From assembly GCA_964575715.1 (NCBI GenBank), contig CAZNSG010000157.1, positions 1-14,738 on the forward strand: a DNA stretch of 14,738 nucleotides, read 5' to 3'. This DNA comes from PNAI01 sp964575715 (GTDB lineage Bacteria > Pseudomonadota > Alphaproteobacteria > Rhizobiales > Xanthobacteraceae). The position numbers and the translations under genes were made by a program. Of the stretch, positions 13,931 to 14,738 are shown piece by piece. The notes under the pieces are model-generated. The model saw nothing but the letters and a program-made list of their open reading frames with translations, was not told the origin of the DNA and made no database searches. Each line of letters starts with the position of its first letter. Position 1 is the first letter of the stretch.

Positions 13931-13960
13931 TTTGGCCATAGGAGCTACCGATGGCCAAAA
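13930..13960. promoter_or_regulatory. Inverted repeat enclosing the transposase ribosome site
   Basis: TTTTGGCCAT at 13930-13939 and ATGGCCAAAA at 13951-13960 are perfect 10-base complements separated by 11 bases that hold the GGAG ribosome site (13941-13944). The start codon is the first triplet of the right arm. In RNA this would bury the start codon in a stem with the ribosome site in the loop; in DNA it could be an operator overlapping the transcription start. Confidence 0.6.
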
Positions 13961-14628
13961 AGAACGAATTTGCTCAGAAACACTTTCACGATGAGGAAGC
14001 CGCGCGGGTTTGGTTTGAATCCGCCCGTTGGCCGGATGGCCCCATTTGCCCTCATTGCGGCTCCTTGAAGCACTACGCGACCAAGAAGCCCGGTCGGTAT
14101 CGTTGCGGCGAAAAGGAATGCCGCAAGGATTTTACCGTCATGACCAAGAGCGTGATGGAACGCAGCCATGCCAAGCTCGCTCAGTGGGCCTGGGCATTCC
14201 ACCTGTACGCTTCATCCAAGAAGGGCTTTACCGCTATGCAGCTCCAGCGGTCGCTTGGCTGCGAATACAATACCGCGTGGTTTCTTCACCATCGCGTTAT
14301 GGAAGCCATGCGCCGTGGTGGCTTCGATCTTCCCCCGATGGGCGGTCCCGGCCAGATCGTTGAGGTTGATGAGGCCTATCACGGCAACGTTGAAAATCGC
14401 ATTCCTTCCAAGCAGCGCGGCAACCGCCCCTTTACCAAGGGCGGCAAGGCCGGCGTTGGTGGCAAGCGCGCCATAGTTTCATTGGTCGAACGCGGCGGTT
14501 CGGTGCGTTCATTTCATGTTCCGACTGCCGATGCGGCCACCGTGGCTAAGATCGTGCGCGAAAATGTCCATCGTGAGTCCCGTTTGCAGACCGACGAGAG
14601 CTATGCGCAAAAGTTGGTGACGGCATGA
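13951..14628 (+). pseudogene. IS1595 family (ISXO2-like) transposase, truncated at the 3' end
   Basis: 225 residues where the family usually has about 300. Seen: an N-terminal zinc ribbon (C33, C36, C52, C57 around PICPHCGSLKHY and RYRCGEKECRKDF), a helical DNA-binding segment, and the start of the DDE domain (GQIVEVDEAYHG, with D140 as the likely first acid, and RLQTDES, with D215 as the second). Just after this the sequence leaves the family pattern (QKLVTA, stop). The third catalytic residue and the usual HTNxxExxFS region are missing, so it should be inactive. The following sequence belongs to an IS256-type element, which explains the cut. The start is supported by GGAG six bases upstream. 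Confidence 0.85.
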
Positions 14629-14738
14629 AGGGGTAAGGCGGCGTATCGTGGGGGTGTTCAACGCCTCCACTTCTCCACCGAAGGAGTGATACGCCGTGAC
14701 CGAGACTAACGTTTTCCAACTCGCCCAGCCAGGGGCCT
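14629..14738 (+). mobile_element. Left end of an IS256 family insertion sequence, partial
   Basis: The transposase reading pattern of the IS1595 gene ends here and a new element begins within about 14605-14640. GGCGTATC at 14639-14646 and GATACGCC at 14688-14695 form a perfect 8-base inverted pair just before the next start codon. The rest of the element is beyond the window, so neither the right end nor a target duplication can be seen. Confidence 0.55.
14696..14738 (+). CDS. IS256 family transposase, first 14 codons only
   Basis: GTG at 14696 with AAGGAG at 14681-14686 nine bases upstream. The visible peptide VTETNVFQLAQPGA resembles the N-terminus of alphaproteobacterial IS256-type (mutator) transposases, which usually continue with a conserved SDPLTEVLR stretch. 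Only 14 residues are available, so the family call depends on this short similarity plus the leader layout. Confidence 0.55.
   Translation, partial: MTETNVFQLAQPGA

Noticed and set aside
13865..13939. Extended start (ATG 13939) for the DnaA-like protein
   Set aside because: It would add 25 residues encoded by the transposase promoter and inverted repeat; the ATG at 13864 has a proper GAGG and fits the family N-terminus.

Overview
The window looks like a high-GC alphaproteobacterial chromosome, most likely order Hyphomicrobiales (Bradyrhizobium/Xanthobacteraceae-like). The evidence is the gene families present: a PBP1A variant, adjacent DUF1214 and DUF1254 proteins, DUF2336, DUF1491, DUF5330, SufE, DUF6456 and a DnaA domain IV-like regulator. 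The Hyphomicrobiales-type AGAGCATGATC palindrome points the same way. The genus cannot be fixed from the sequence alone.

Layout. (1) 1-2009, minus strand: the 5' two thirds of a type IIG restriction-modification enzyme, with a PD-ExK nuclease followed by an N6-adenine methyltransferase. It runs off the left edge. (2) 2010-2619: a gene-free spacer ending in a palindromic repeat (A1) that abuts the next start codon. (3) 2620-6056, plus strand: a class A penicillin-binding protein, then an overlapping DUF1214/DUF1254 membrane-protein pair. (4) 6200-7227, minus strand: a 67-residue protein translationally coupled to a lipoprotein. (5) 7409-8449, plus strand: a DUF2336 protein. (6) 8694-10916, minus strand: a PAS sensor protein that lacks its kinase core, a peptidoglycan-binding-domain membrane protein whose start overlaps the PAS gene's stop, and DUF1491. 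(7) 11362-12572, plus strand: DUF5330 and SufE. (8) 12675-13864, minus strand: a DnaA-domain-IV-like regulator coupled by an ATGA overlap to a DUF6456 protein. (9) 13951-14738, plus strand: a truncated IS1595 (ISXO2-like) transposase running into the 5' end of an IS256-family element.

Most of the middle is ordinary core genome concerned with the cell envelope, signalling and Fe-S cluster assembly. The accessory parts are the restriction enzyme on the left and the nested insertion sequences on the right. The most distinctive structure is a set of palindromic intergenic repeats. Families A and B each occur twice in opposite orientation and share outer ends but carry different inner hairpins. 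D and E are built on AGAGCATG ends. They lie tightly against genes: one supplies a Shine-Dalgarno-like sequence, two supply stop codons, and three sit between convergent gene pairs. The PAS protein cut off just after its SHE box and the inverted repeat around the IS1595 start codon also merit checking. I found no tRNA, rRNA or CRISPR array, and no clear evidence of a new multi-gene system.
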